From an uncultured Spirochaetales bacterium (GTDB lineage: Bacteria; Spirochaetota; Spirochaetia; Sphaerochaetales; Sphaerochaetaceae), in assembly GCA_949282255.1 (NCBI GenBank), contig CASDPA010000013.1, positions 33,323-97,322 of the forward strand: 64,000 nucleotides of DNA. Direction: 5' to 3'. Position numbers and translations under genes: made by a program. Numbering within the stretch: the stretch's first letter is position 1; every line of letters begins with the position of its first letter. The notes under the pieces were generated by a model. That model was not told where the DNA came from and did no database searches. It saw only the letters and a program-made list of their open reading frames with translations. Below are positions 41,848 through 50,373 of the stretch, piece by piece.

Positions 41848-43066
41848 GGCTGTCCACCGCTTTTTTCATCCTTTCAAGCGCAGCAAGCACATTCTTTCTC
41901 GATGTGCCGTAATTGAAGCGTACGAAATTGTAATACTGTTCGCCGAACCAGGTGCCGTCGTTCATGCATACCGAGGCTGCTGAGCCGAAGAAGCGTGAAA
42001 GATATCCGCCGCCTGGTGCGGGTGGATATAATGAGGGATTGTCATCTATTTCCTTTTTGACCCTTTCGTATATCGCGCCGCAGTCCAAGAAGGTCACAAA
42101 CGAGGCTTTTGCATCGACCATTCTTATCTGGGGTATGTTTGCATCGAGATATTCCCTTATCGCCCTTGCATTCTCTCCCAAATAGCCGCAGAGAGCCTTG
42201 TTGTAATCCAGTCCGGTTGAATAGACCGTTTCGGTGAGGCTTCCTATAAGATAGCCCGGTTCTGTTACGTAAAGTCCCTTCTGCAGGGCTCTGAACCTTT
42301 CTTCCATATCTTTATTGGAGAAGATTGCGATCCCGCTGTGCTCTCCTGCGACATTGAATGTCTTACTGGGTGCCATGAAGGTTATCACATCCGCTCCGAT
42401 CTTCTCGTTCGCCTTTCCCATCGGGATATGCACTGCGCCCGGGTGCACGAGATCTGCGTGGATCTCGTCGCTCAGCACGGGAATCCCGTATTCCTTGGCG
42501 GTTTCCAAAACAAGCGAAAGCTCTTCCATGCTGAAAACAAGCCCTGAAGGGTTGTGGGGGGAGCAGAAGAGTATCATCCGAGCTTTTTCTGCTTCCTTTT
42601 TAAACCTTTTTGCATCCAGATCATAAACCCCGTCCTTGTAGCTTAAAGGGTAGTCCAGCATTATTCTTTCATTATCTATGCAAAGCTGTCTGAACGGCCT
42701 GTAGGTCGGGCTTGGAATCAATATGTCATCCCCTTTCTTTGAAAAGAGGTTTATAGCAAGAGCCACTCCATGCAAAAGCCCGCTTGTGAATACGATATCC
42801 TCTTTACTCACCTTCCAGCAGTGCTTCTTTTCAAGCCATGATGAGGCGATATCTTCAAAGTCATCGAATACCGGATATCCGAATACGCCTTCCTCGGCAA
42901 GCTGCCTTGCCTTGGTTATGATGTTCGTATCGCTTTTGAAATCCATATCCGCAACCCAGAACGGTTCTGCTTCTGGATTTCCGCATATGTTGCAGATTGC
43001 TTTCTTGTTCCATTTGACGCTGTTTGTACTCCGCCTGTCGACGGGATTGTCGAAATCATAGTTCAT
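41840..43066 (-). CDS. patB: PatB/MalY-type PLP-dependent C-S lyase
   Basis: A 408-residue fold-type I aminotransferase family protein. Markers are NPVDRRSTNSVKW at the start, FWVADMDF, FTSGLLHGVALAI, FCSPHNPSG with the PLP-pairing Asn, LSDEIHADLV with Asp, and APSKTFNVAG with the Schiff-base Lys. MalY/PatB enzymes split cystathionine or cysteine to pyruvate, ammonia and thiol. It follows the EFR1 gene directly (one base), with GGAAGG as ribosome-binding site, in an aroA-EFR1-patB operon. Confidence 0.92.
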   Translation of the reverse strand: MNYDFDNPVDRRSTNSVKWNKKAICNICGNPEAEPFWVADMDFKSDTNIITKARQLAEEGVFGYPVFDDFEDIASSWLEKKHCWKVSKEDIVFTSGLLHGVALAINLFSKKGDDILIPSPTYRPFRQLCIDNERIMLDYPLSYKDGVYDLDAKRFKKEAEKARMILFCSPHNPSGLVFSMEELSLVLETAKEYGIPVLSDEIHADLVHPGAVHIPMGKANEKIGADVITFMAPSKTFNVAGEHSGIAIFSNKDMEERFRALQKGLYVTEPGYLIGSLTETVYSTGLDYNKALCGYLGENARAIREYLDANIPQIRMVDAKASFVTFLDCGAIYERVKKEIDDNPSLYPPAPGGGYLSRFFGSAASVCMNDGTWFGEQYYNFVRFNYGTSRKNVLAALERMKKAVDSLR

Positions 43067-43816
43067 TTATCTATACCTTCCTTTCATGTTCTCCGGCATT
43101 CCATATCTGCCTTCCGCTTTTGGAAATACTATCGCATTCCGGGGACAGATATGATAACAGGCGTAGCAGCAAAGGCATTTGCCCGCAATCACCGCTTTCC
43201 CGTTTTCGATTCCGATATTTCCTATCGGACAGGCTGAGGCGCATAGTGAGCATCCGATGCATTTGTCCGTGACGGAAAGCCTGTTATCGCTTTTTTGCGC
43301 GGCATTGTACATGAGCTTTCCTATAAGGCGGTAGGATAGTCCCATCCTTGCAAGCCTGAATTCCTCATTTTCTATGTCATTCCTTATTCTTTCCAGCTTT
43401 TTTGCGGCATCTGAAAGCATCCTGTCCCTTTCCTCGTTTTTTACCGCTTTCTTTTTTAGAGGAAGATAGGCATCCGGCATTTGAAAGCCGTTCACATAGG
43501 ATAAGACGCATCCCGCATCCTGCAGCGCACGTGCAAGGTGCGAAGCCGTCCAGAGCGGAGCTTTCCCATAGGTGAGCAGTCCGAAAATGTATTTGAGATT
43601 CGAATTATCCCTCGATGCGATTACGGATGAGATGAATTCCTTTACCGGAAGCGGAAGCGTTCCGCAGTATACGGGAGTGACGATTCCAAGTATTTCCGTA
43701 TCGTCATCTATCGATGAGTCTTTTCCTATCGTTATCATCTTGTCGGCTTCCAGGCGCTTTGCTATATAAAGGCTGTTGCCGGTGGCGCTGAAGCACGCGA
43801 TTGTCGTCTTAGGCAT
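43067..43816 (-). CDS. EFR1-family flavodoxin-ferredoxin fusion protein
   Basis: A 249-residue protein with an N-terminal flavodoxin-like domain (ACFSATGNSLYIAKRL; VTPVYCGTLPLPVKEFI) and two C-terminal 4Fe-4S clusters (CIGCSLCASACPIGNI and CLCCYACYHICPRNAI). It should shuttle electrons between FMN and iron-sulfur centres; the partner is unknown. The start at 43816 has GGAGCTGGAAA before it and overlaps the aroA stop by eight bases. The longer frame to 43873 is inside aroA. Confidence 0.9.
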   Translation of the reverse strand: MPKTTIACFSATGNSLYIAKRLEADKMITIGKDSSIDDDTEILGIVTPVYCGTLPLPVKEFISSVIASRDNSNLKYIFGLLTYGKAPLWTASHLARALQDAGCVLSYVNGFQMPDAYLPLKKKAVKNEERDRMLSDAAKKLERIRNDIENEEFRLARMGLSYRLIGKLMYNAAQKSDNRLSVTDKCIGCSLCASACPIGNIGIENGKAVIAGKCLCCYACYHICPRNAIVFPKAEGRYGMPENMKGRYR

Positions 43817-45062
43817 TTTCCAGCTCCTTTTTGATTTTTCCATATAGTTCGAAGAAAGTGGGGAAGGTGACATCCGCCTTTCTTACATCATCTATTTCGA
43901 TTCCTCCCTCCACGGCATATGAGAGTATCGCCATGGCCATTATTATCCTATGGTCGTCGTAGCCGTTTACCTTCGACCTATGAAGCGCGGAAGGTCTTAT
44001 TTTAAGCCCGTCCTCCATTTCCGTTATGTCCGCTCCAAGAAGGCGCAGATTTTTTGCCATGCAGGCTATCCTGTCTGTTTCCTTGATCCTGGCCTGTGCG
44101 ACATCAAATAGTGTCACTTCCTCTTGCGCCTGGGTTGCGATCGCGCTTAATATCGGGAGCGCGTCGGGTATGTCGTTGATGTCGAACGAGCCTCCTTTGA
44201 GCTTTTCAGGTCCTTGTACCGAAACACCGTTTTCTATCCAGGTTATGATACAGCCCATTTGCTCAAGCACATTAAGGACTCTTTTATCCCCCTGGCTGTC
44301 GTTCTTGTCAAGGCCGAGTATGTTTATCTTTTTCCCGCTGATCGCGGCAAGGCCGAAGAAGAACGAGGCCGAGGAATAATCTCCGGAAATCGTGGTGTCA
44401 AGGGCTTTGAAGCGCTGTCCTCCCTTGATGAAGGATTTCTGATAGTCTTCAGATATCTCATATCCTATCTTTTGCTCATCAAGCCATTTGAGCGTCATGG
44501 CGACGTACGGCTTTTCAAAAAGGATAGGGCAGGTTATCTTAAAATTCCCTTTTGAAAGGACTCCTGCAAGAAAGAGGGATGAAAGATACTGGCTGGTTCT
44601 GCATTCTATGCTTACAGAGCCTCCTTTCAAGGGCCCCTGGATCGTGATTGGAAGATATCCATTGTTATCTGTTACATGAGCACCCAGCTTCCTGTACGCA
44701 TCGGCAAGAGGTCCGATCGGACGGGAAGAAAGCGATTCGTCCCCTGTTATTGTGATAGGTATTCCCAAACTCGCGGCAAGCCCCATCAGAAGGTATGTGC
44801 CCGTTCCACTGTTGCCCAGATCGAGCACTGCGCTTTCAAGCCCTTTTCCAAGGTCTTTCGCATCCACAACATGCTCGTTGTTATTCTTGTCATAGGTTAT
44901 CCTGACATTTAGCTTCTTCAAGGCTTCCATGGTCGATATCGTATCCGAGGATAAAAGAAGGTTGCGGATCCTGCTTTCCCCCTTTGAAAAGGCTGCTATC
45001 AAGAGGGCTCGTATGCTGTGGCTTTTCGAGCCCGGTATCCAGATTTCAGGTGTTGCTCTCAT
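43809..45062 (-). CDS. aroA: 3-phosphoshikimate 1-carboxyvinyltransferase (EPSP synthase)
   Basis: Sixth step of the shikimate pathway. The 417-residue protein has PGSKSHSIRALLIAA (phosphate-binding Lys and Ser), LGNSGTGTYLL, SSRPIGPLADAYRKLGA, RTSQYLSSLFLAG, the GDYSSASFFF loop with the catalytic Asp, and ETDRIACMAKNLRLLGA near the C terminus. It is the only shikimate gene in the window and leads an operon with the EFR1 and patB genes. TACAAT lies six bases before the ATG and there is no Shine-Dalgarno. Confidence 0.96.
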   Translation of the reverse strand: MRATPEIWIPGSKSHSIRALLIAAFSKGESRIRNLLLSSDTISTMEALKKLNVRITYDKNNNEHVVDAKDLGKGLESAVLDLGNSGTGTYLLMGLAASLGIPITITGDESLSSRPIGPLADAYRKLGAHVTDNNGYLPITIQGPLKGGSVSIECRTSQYLSSLFLAGVLSKGNFKITCPILFEKPYVAMTLKWLDEQKIGYEISEDYQKSFIKGGQRFKALDTTISGDYSSASFFFGLAAISGKKINILGLDKNDSQGDKRVLNVLEQMGCIITWIENGVSVQGPEKLKGGSFDINDIPDALPILSAIATQAQEEVTLFDVAQARIKETDRIACMAKNLRLLGADITEMEDGLKIRPSALHRSKVNGYDDHRIIMAMAILSYAVEGGIEIDDVRKADVTFPTFFELYGKIKKELENA

Positions 45063-45068
45063 GCTTCG

Positions 45069-45097
45069 ATTGTAGTTTTTTCTTCTTTCAATGAAAA
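45069..45097 (-). promoter_or_regulatory. Promoter of aroA (predicted leaderless)
   Basis: TTTTCA (45097-45092), 17-base spacer, TACAAT (45074-45069), six bases, ATG at 45062. Confidence 0.5.
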
Positions 45098-45207
45098 GGA
45101 TGTTTTGGCTGAAAGGTATTCTTATACGATTATATTAGCAGGAAGAAAAAGCAGCAGGCGGGGTGGGGCTGGTCCTCCCCCGCATCTATTTTAAAACATC
45201 CTGAGAG

Positions 45208-45255
45208 AAAAAACCGGGTATGGCTTTCCTGAGACGGAATGGAAATACCATACCC
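45208..45255 (-). terminator. Terminator-like hairpin in the aroA/GNAT intergenic region
   Basis: On the minus strand GGGTATGG pairs with CCATACCC and TTTCC with GGAAA inside, followed by GGTTTTTT. About 250 bases to the right no minus-strand gene is visible. A second GC-rich hairpin (GCGGGG / CCCCGC, 45163-45184) lies between it and aroA. The rest of 45098-45354 shows no gene. Confidence 0.6.
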
Positions 45256-45354
45256 TGATGCTTAAAGAAATAGTTCGGAAAAAGGTCGTACCCCTTTCTA
45301 TATTTGGAGGTGCAGTTTCTTTACACAACATTATTTTCCTGTTTATTGTCCATA

Positions 45355-45383
45355 TTGTCAAACAAAATTGGAAAAAATATACT
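45355..45383 (+). promoter_or_regulatory. Promoter upstream of the plus-strand GNAT
   Basis: TTGTCA (45355-45360), 17-base spacer and TATACT (45378-45383) in an AT-rich stretch. It would give a leader of about 115 bases before the ATG at 45506. The same bases read TTGACA on the minus strand (45361-45356), so a divergent start is possible. Confidence 0.45.
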
Positions 45384-45505
45384 AGTAAATTTCTATCATT
45401 ATGATAATATTTTATTGTATTATAAGGAATTATTTTTAATTACACAAATTTGGGATTTTCTTTTACATATGATGTATCATTTTTGTGGCAAAAGAGGACA
45501 AATAT

Positions 45506-46042
45506 ATGGAATTCGAGGTGGAAAAAAAGCCGTTGGCATATGATGGTGAGGTTGTAGATTTATATAGGGAGGTCCTTTTTGATCTTGAAAGAAAGGAGTT
45601 TTTTGCACTGGATCCGGATTATGTCCCCGATACGGATGGCATCCTTTATTTATGCCGGGAAAAAAAGGAGCATGAGCTTGTCGGGGTTTTCGCTCTTGCC
45701 TTTCCTGGATTTGATGAGGAGAACCTTGGCCGGGACATAGGTCTTGCTGATGCTGAGCTTTCCCTTGTTGCCCATATGGATATTGCTGCAGTAAGAATCG
45801 GTTTCAGGGGATACGGCATACAAAGGATGCTTATGGAAATGGCTGAAAAGGACGCAGCGGCCTTGGGCTACCGCTATCTGATGTGCACCATTCATCCGGA
45901 TAATACTGCATCGCTGAAGAGTGCGCTCTCTCTGGATTATAAGGTTGTTTTGACAAAAAAGAAGTATGGAGGCCTTGTCAGGAACATCCTTTTGAAGGAT
46001 CTGATGGCCTATGCATCTCATACTGCCTTGCATATTCAGTGA
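45506..46042 (+). CDS. GNAT-family N-acetyltransferase
   Basis: A 178-residue acetyltransferase fold. The acetyl-CoA loop appears as RIGFRGYGIQRMLMEMAEKDAAALGY (Q/RxxGxG/A type), followed by TIHPDNTASLKSALSLDYKVV, the C-terminal NxxS/LGF-like segment. The upstream start at 45485 (GTG) is less likely than the ATG at 45506, which follows AGAGGA. The substrate is unknown. Its last 65 bases overlap the end of the opposite-strand GNAT gene. Confidence 0.85.
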   Translation: MEFEVEKKPLAYDGEVVDLYREVLFDLERKEFFALDPDYVPDTDGILYLCREKKEHELVGVFALAFPGFDEENLGRDIGLADAELSLVAHMDIAAVRIGFRGYGIQRMLMEMAEKDAAALGYRYLMCTIHPDNTASLKSALSLDYKVVLTKKKYGGLVRNILLKDLMAYASHTALHIQ

Positions 46043-46754
46043 AGCCTCTTCTTTTCAGGCAGGAAATGAGCTCCTCGTCCCTTTCGTCGATATTGCCGAA
46101 TGTGAGTATCCTTTCTCCATCGAGCGAGGAGAGGATCTCGTCATAATCTCCTCCGATCTGGGCGCATGCTCCTGACTCGTTTGCTATCAGATATCCGTTT
46201 TGGGAGACGTACAGTTCGAATCCTCCCGCGCGGAGCAGGGCGGGGATGGTGTTTTCAAAAGAAGGAGCAAACCGTTGTTTTAAATTTTTCGAATTGTCGA
46301 TGGACAGCAGGGCTGTGGTGCATCCACCTTTTCCCTCCACGCGACCTTTTAGGAGGGTATAGCTTCTTTTTATCTCAAAGCCCAGGCTTGAGTATATATG
46401 TATAGCCTTTGCATTCTGCTGCAGAACCTCGACTAGATATGTTCTTGTCCCATTATTCTCCTTAAAAGCCCTGAAGAACATCTTTTTAAGCATTCCCGAG
46501 CCTCTTTTTTCCGGGTCAATTCCTGCCACCAGGCAATTGCAGATATCATCTTCGAACGAGTTTACAAGCATTCCGTAAAGCTTTTGCCCCTCGCTTATTG
46601 CATATGATCGCCTTAAATCCACGTTTGCGCGCCTGAAACGGGTTTCCAGATATGCCTTGGTGACATGTATGGGCAGTATGTAGTCTGAAAACGCCCTGTT
46701 CATCAGTTCTGCAATATCCTCAACTGAGGTGTTTGCCAAGTTATATATTTCCAT
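45978..46754 (-). CDS. GNAT-family N-acetyltransferase
   Basis: A 258-residue protein. The GNAT core is in the first half: CNCLVAGIDPEKRGSGMLKKMFFRAF (acetyl-CoA loop RGSGM) and LVEVLQQNAKAIHIYSSLGFEIKRSY. The second half, after about residue 150, looks like a further degenerate acetyltransferase-like domain with LLRAGGFELYVSQNGYLIANE. It may acetylate a protein or small amine. TATAAT lies six bases before the ATG. The 65-base tail overlap with the convergent GNAT is unusually long for this genome. Confidence 0.85.
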   Translation of the reverse strand: MEIYNLANTSVEDIAELMNRAFSDYILPIHVTKAYLETRFRRANVDLRRSYAISEGQKLYGMLVNSFEDDICNCLVAGIDPEKRGSGMLKKMFFRAFKENNGTRTYLVEVLQQNAKAIHIYSSLGFEIKRSYTLLKGRVEGKGGCTTALLSIDNSKNLKQRFAPSFENTIPALLRAGGFELYVSQNGYLIANESGACAQIGGDYDEILSSLDGERILTFGNIDERDEELISCLKRRGFTEYARQYEMHRPSDPSKGCS

Positions 46755-46760
46755 AAGAAG

Positions 46761-46789
46761 ATTATAACATGCCGACAGTGCCGGGACAA
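46761..46789 (-). promoter_or_regulatory. Promoter of the minus-strand GNAT (predicted leaderless)
   Basis: TTGTCC (46789-46784), 17-base spacer, consensus TATAAT (46766-46761), six bases, ATG at 46754. The -35 box overlaps the T run of the oppA terminator. Confidence 0.65.
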
Positions 46790-46812
46790 AAAAAGAGCAT
46801 CCCGGAGGATGC
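46788..46812 (-). terminator. Terminator of oppA
   Basis: GCATCC / GGATGC stem with a TCCG-type loop followed by seven T on the minus strand, 20 bases past the oppA stop. Confidence 0.8.
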
Positions 46813-46832
46813 CCTTGTCAATTGGAACAAAA

Positions 46833-48539
46833 CTACTTGAGGTAGATGTTCTTCGGCGGATGGTAATCCATCGTGTTTGTATACCAGCCACCCCACTTGT
46901 TGAGGTCGATGAGGTTCTGGCTGACATAGTAGTAGAACGGGATGATGCCCTGGTCCTCGTTGATGAGGATGTCTTCTGCGGTGAGAAGGACTTCGAATCT
47001 CTCCGGACCTGCTTCCATTCTCGCAGCTTCGTTGATGAGTGTGTCATAAACGTCGTTGCTGTACTTGCCACCGTTCATGCCTGCTCCTGTTACAAACATG
47101 TCGAGGAATGTGTTGGGATCCTGGTAGTCGCCTACCCATCCTACACGTGCGATGTCGAAATTACCCGCGTTTCTGTTGGCAAGGTATGTCGCCCATTCCT
47201 GGTTCTCAAGAACGATGTTGATGTTGAGGTTCTGCTTGAGCTGCTGCTGTACATACTCGGCAATGGCTTTATGGGCATCGTCGGTGTTGTAAAGAAGGTT
47301 CAAGGTCGGGAAGCCTACACCGTTCGGATATCCTGCTTCAGCAAGAAGCTGCTGTGCATATTCAGGATCATATTTTGCATCTCCGAGTCCGTCGTAGCCA
47401 TCCATGAAAGGTACGATGCCCCAGCATGGGATCTGTCCGGCTCTGGTGATTGTGTCGACGAGTGTCTGTCTGTCGATTGCATAGCTGATCGCCTTTCTGA
47501 CCCTTACATCATCAAGAGGCGCCTTGGTGGTGTTGATCGTATAGTAATATGTGGAGAGCTGAGGAGCGGACTGGTAGTCTTCTCTCATCATGATTGAATC
47601 GAGCACGTCGTTTGGTACTCCTGTGATCCAGTCGACCTGTCCAGCAAGATACATGTTGTAGTTGGTGGTGGTATCGTCGGAAGCATAATATATGACTTCA
47701 TCAAGCTTGACGTTGTCCTTGTCCCAATATGTATCGCTCTTTACGCAGACGATCTTGTCCTGAGGAGTCCATTCCTTGAGCACGAAAGGTCCGTTTCCTA
47801 CGAAATTCTCAGGAAGGATCCAGTCCTTGCCGTACTTTTCGATGGCATGCTGAGGAACGATTGCGAATGAATAGTGGTTGAGGGCACCGATAACATACGG
47901 AAGAGGTCCGATAAGTGTCATCTGGAATGTATGGTCATCAAGAGCTGCGATCTGTACAGCTTCAGGACCTGCTTCGCCGGAGTTGTATTCGGCTGCGCCA
48001 GCGATGAACATTACAGGGAACCATGCATACGGGCTTGCTGTCTCAGGAGCGAGCTCTCTGAGCCAGGAATATACAACATCATCCGCGGTGATGGGAACAC
48101 CGTCGGACCACATTGCATCTTCTCTGAGATGGAATGTATAGGTGAGTCCGTCATCGGAAATATCCCATGATTCTGCAACACCGGGGATTCCACCTGCGGT
48201 TTCAGGATCGACAACTACGAGGCCCTCGAAGAGAGCTTCGAAAATCCTGTGCTCTGGAACACCCTGGATCTGGCTCGGGTCGAGAGATTCCGGCTCTGCT
48301 CCATTTGAGATGCGGAATACAACTTTTCCGCTGTCCGAGCTTGTTGTAGTTGTTGTTGCTGCCGGAGCGGCTGCCGTTTCTGTCTTGGCTGCTGTCGCGG
48401 TTGTGCTTGTTGTAGTTGTTGTGGTTGTAGTGGATGTGGTTGTTGCTGCAGGTGTCGAAGAGGAACTCGACTTGGAGCAACCAACGAATACAGTCAATGC
48501 ACAAAGAATAGCAAGTAAAGCAATCAATAGTTTCTTCAT
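46833..48539 (-). CDS. oppA: Oligopeptide-binding lipoprotein OppA
   Basis: A 568-residue family-5 solute-binding protein. The lipoprotein signal MKKLLIALLAILCALTVFVGC is followed by a low-complexity Ser/Thr/Ala linker of about 50 residues. The binding domain starts VVFRISNGAEPESLDPSQIQG and shows LREDAMWSDGVPITADDVVYSW, NFVGNGPFVLKEW, VRKAISYAIDRQTLVDTI and NRNAGNFDIARVGWVGDYQDPNTFLDMF. It captures peptides for the OppBCDF importer encoded from 54996 downwards, and is separated from it by an unrelated protease gene. Its own AAGGAG site and terminator suggest monocistronic, high-level expression. Confidence 0.95.
   Translation of the reverse strand: MKKLLIALLAILCALTVFVGCSKSSSSSTPAATTTSTTTTTTTTSTTATAAKTETAAAPAATTTTTSSDSGKVVFRISNGAEPESLDPSQIQGVPEHRIFEALFEGLVVVDPETAGGIPGVAESWDISDDGLTYTFHLREDAMWSDGVPITADDVVYSWLRELAPETASPYAWFPVMFIAGAAEYNSGEAGPEAVQIAALDDHTFQMTLIGPLPYVIGALNHYSFAIVPQHAIEKYGKDWILPENFVGNGPFVLKEWTPQDKIVCVKSDTYWDKDNVKLDEVIYYASDDTTTNYNMYLAGQVDWITGVPNDVLDSIMMREDYQSAPQLSTYYYTINTTKAPLDDVRVRKAISYAIDRQTLVDTITRAGQIPCWGIVPFMDGYDGLGDAKYDPEYAQQLLAEAGYPNGVGFPTLNLLYNTDDAHKAIAEYVQQQLKQNLNINIVLENQEWATYLANRNAGNFDIARVGWVGDYQDPNTFLDMFVTGAGMNGGKYSNDVYDTLINEAARMEAGPERFEVLLTAEDILINEDQGIIPFYYYVSQNLIDLNKWGGWYTNTMDYHPPKNIYLK
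48325..48465 (-). repeat. Low-complexity Thr/Ala-coding tract in oppA
   Basis: Mainly ACA/ACN triplets coding runs of threonine, including eight in a row. It forms a flexible spacer between the lipid anchor and the binding domain, and the triplet repetition could change length by slippage without breaking frame. Confidence 0.75.
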
Positions 48540-48688
48540 TGATTTCTCTCCTTTTGACTTAAGATATACGTTTAAGGATAACTTAGTTTTTTACGATTAG
48601 CAATAGTTTTGCATTTGCAAATACGGTAATATGGTATACCCTGTGCATAAAAATACAATAATGATACGGTGTTTCAAAAGCGTTCTTA
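48540..48688. other. Region upstream of oppA
   Basis: It holds the oppA leader with AAGGAGAG close to the ATG and a short palindrome ATTTGCAAAT (near 48612-48621) that could be an operator. No confident promoter boxes were found. Confidence 0.3.
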
Positions 48689-49732
48689 TCATGTTTTTTT
48701 CTGAGAGCCTATCCGCTTATATCCGGTTTTATGTCCATTAGTGGGGATGGTGATGCTTCCTGCGGCGTTTTTCCCGCTGTTATAGCTTCCTAGATCTTTT
48801 ATCCCGTAAGAAAATCTCCGGTAATGCAGTCTTGTGTTCATCAGATGATTATATATGATTCTTGTGCCTTCCACTGTACTTGTCAGTGCCTTTTCAACCT
48901 CTTTTGAAGTGTTTTCCCTTATTCGTGAAAGCAGACCGTTTGCAAGGCCGTCGCAAAACGATCCTTTGTCAAAGCCTGTCCTTTTCTTTTTTTCTTCCTT
49001 CACACATTTTTCCATCTCCTCCATCAGATATTCCCATAGATACATTGAGAATTCGACCTGTTCCAGATTTCCATAAAAAACAGCCTCATTCTTCTCATTT
49101 CTCTTCTTTTCAATCACGCTCATGACGCCAGAGAGCATCTGAACTGTTTGCATCAAAAGTTTTTCATGATAGAAGAACCTGTTCTTTTTCATAACAGATA
49201 CCGCATGGAGCTTGTCTTCCTCCTCTTTAGGAGCTATGTTGTACTCCAGCATCAGCTGCTGTGCTTTTTTCAGTGCGGAAATAGCTTCAGCTTCAAACGG
49301 ACTGGAAGATAATGCGATGAGCTTTTCGACCTTGTCTGAAACGGCTTTCCTTCTTTCCTCCGATCGTTTTATTTTTGCCTTGTCAAAGCCTTCAGGGACC
49401 CCGAGCAGGGTGCAGCAGCGTCGGAATTCAGGTCCATGGTCCAACAGTGAGTTTTCACTCCAATTTTTGAAATGGGAGAGCTCGTGCAGAAAGACAGCCT
49501 CCAATTCGCATTCACAGCCTTTTGCAATGCGTTCATCGATAACGATGAGATTCTGCTTGCTGTCGTAGTATCCAAGCTTTGAAGTGTCGGAGAGGTCTGC
49601 GAATATGATTTTGGGAAGCTCCTTGGTCCCAAGCAGGTCCTTTTTGCTTTTCATCAGCGCCTGAAGCTTTGATATTGCGCCGATTGTTGTTTCCGAGATC
49701 AGTCTGATTTCCACATGTTGATGATATCCCAT
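48689..49732 (-). CDS. SprT-like zinc protease domain fused to DUF2786
   Basis: A 347-residue protein. The first 110 residues are SprT-like: IIFADLSDTSKLGYYDSKQNLIVIDE, then the zinc site FLHELSHFKNW and a downstream GPEFRRCCTLLG that would supply the third ligand. Residues about 130-180 match DUF2786 (KVEKLIALSSSPFEAEAISALKKAQQLMLEYNI). The C-terminal half is charged and ends in a basic tail. This fusion recurs in phage and defence-adjacent loci, but no other such genes are present. No signal peptide. Start signals are weak. Confidence 0.75.
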   Translation of the reverse strand: MGYHQHVEIRLISETTIGAISKLQALMKSKKDLLGTKELPKIIFADLSDTSKLGYYDSKQNLIVIDERIAKGCECELEAVFLHELSHFKNWSENSLLDHGPEFRRCCTLLGVPEGFDKAKIKRSEERRKAVSDKVEKLIALSSSPFEAEAISALKKAQQLMLEYNIAPKEEEDKLHAVSVMKKNRFFYHEKLLMQTVQMLSGVMSVIEKKRNEKNEAVFYGNLEQVEFSMYLWEYLMEEMEKCVKEEKKKRTGFDKGSFCDGLANGLLSRIRENTSKEVEKALTSTVEGTRIIYNHLMNTRLHYRRFSYGIKDLGSYNSGKNAAGSITIPTNGHKTGYKRIGSQKKT

Positions 49733-49740
49733 TCCAATTA

Positions 49741-49769
49741 TTGAAAAAAGGGGTGAAACCGGACATAAT
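49741..49769 (+). promoter_or_regulatory. Promoter of the 178-residue membrane protein (predicted leaderless)
   Basis: TTGAAA (49741-49746), 17-base spacer, CATAAT (49764-49769), six bases, ATG at 49776. Confidence 0.55.
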
Positions 49770-49775
49770 CAACAT

Positions 49776-50312
49776 ATGTTCACATATGATCTGCGGGTAC
49801 TGAAAAGCGGGAAGGCGGTGTATGGTCCAACGCCATTTTTCAGGTCCATATGTCTCTTTTTTGCATTGGTGCTTGCTTCCGGCCTTGTTTCGGTGCTCAT
49901 GGAAGGCTCTAGGGATCCGTTTTTAATCATCCCTTGCATTTTGATGCTCATCCTGCTTTTTTCAGCATTCCTGCGTGACGAGTGGGTTTTTGATAACAAC
50001 ACAAGGAAGATAACATACAAGGCAGGGCTTGGGCCGTTTTTCAGGACAAGGTGCCTGTCTTACGATGATGTGGAGGAAATAAGGATTGGTTTTTTCCTAA
50101 AAGGTATTCCCGACGATTCCTCCTTGGTCGTAAAGCCCAGTTGGAAGCATCCTCGTCAAATCGTCTTTTATCTTAAGCTGAAGGGTGAGGATGGGAGGGA
50201 GAATTTGGAGATCATCGGTGAGCGTAAGGGTGGGGTGAAGGCAGAGCGCAACGCATCCCTGCTGTCCGGTTTTACAGGGCTTCCGATGAAGTCTGAAAGA
50301 TTCGGTTCCTGA
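49776..50312 (+). CDS. Two-helix membrane protein with a PH-like cytoplasmic domain (unknown)
   Basis: The 178-residue product has two adjacent transmembrane segments (residues about 22-42 and 48-66) and a following domain with PH-like strands: WVFDNNTRKITYKAGLGPFFRTRCLSYDDVEEIRIGF. I do not recognise a specific family. It is divergent from the SprT-like gene by 43 bases and stands alone. Confidence 0.65.
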   Translation: MFTYDLRVLKSGKAVYGPTPFFRSICLFFALVLASGLVSVLMEGSRDPFLIIPCILMLILLFSAFLRDEWVFDNNTRKITYKAGLGPFFRTRCLSYDDVEEIRIGFFLKGIPDDSSLVVKPSWKHPRQIVFYLKLKGEDGRENLEIIGERKGGVKAERNASLLSGFTGLPMKSERFGS

Positions 50313-50334
50313 TATTCTGATAGTTTATCCTGTG

Positions 50335-50362
50335 AAAAGAAATCCTTCCCCGAAGGGAAGGA
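50335..50362 (-). terminator. Terminator of oppBCDF
   Basis: TCCTTCCC / GGGAAGGA around a 4-base loop, then TTTCTTTTC on the minus strand, 11 bases beyond the oppF stop. Confidence 0.75.
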
Positions 50363-50373
50363 GCATGGTTTTC

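Noticed and set aside
48325..48465. Triplet-rich stretch as a CRISPR or minisatellite
   Set aside because: It is the Thr/Ala linker of OppA in a well-supported frame.
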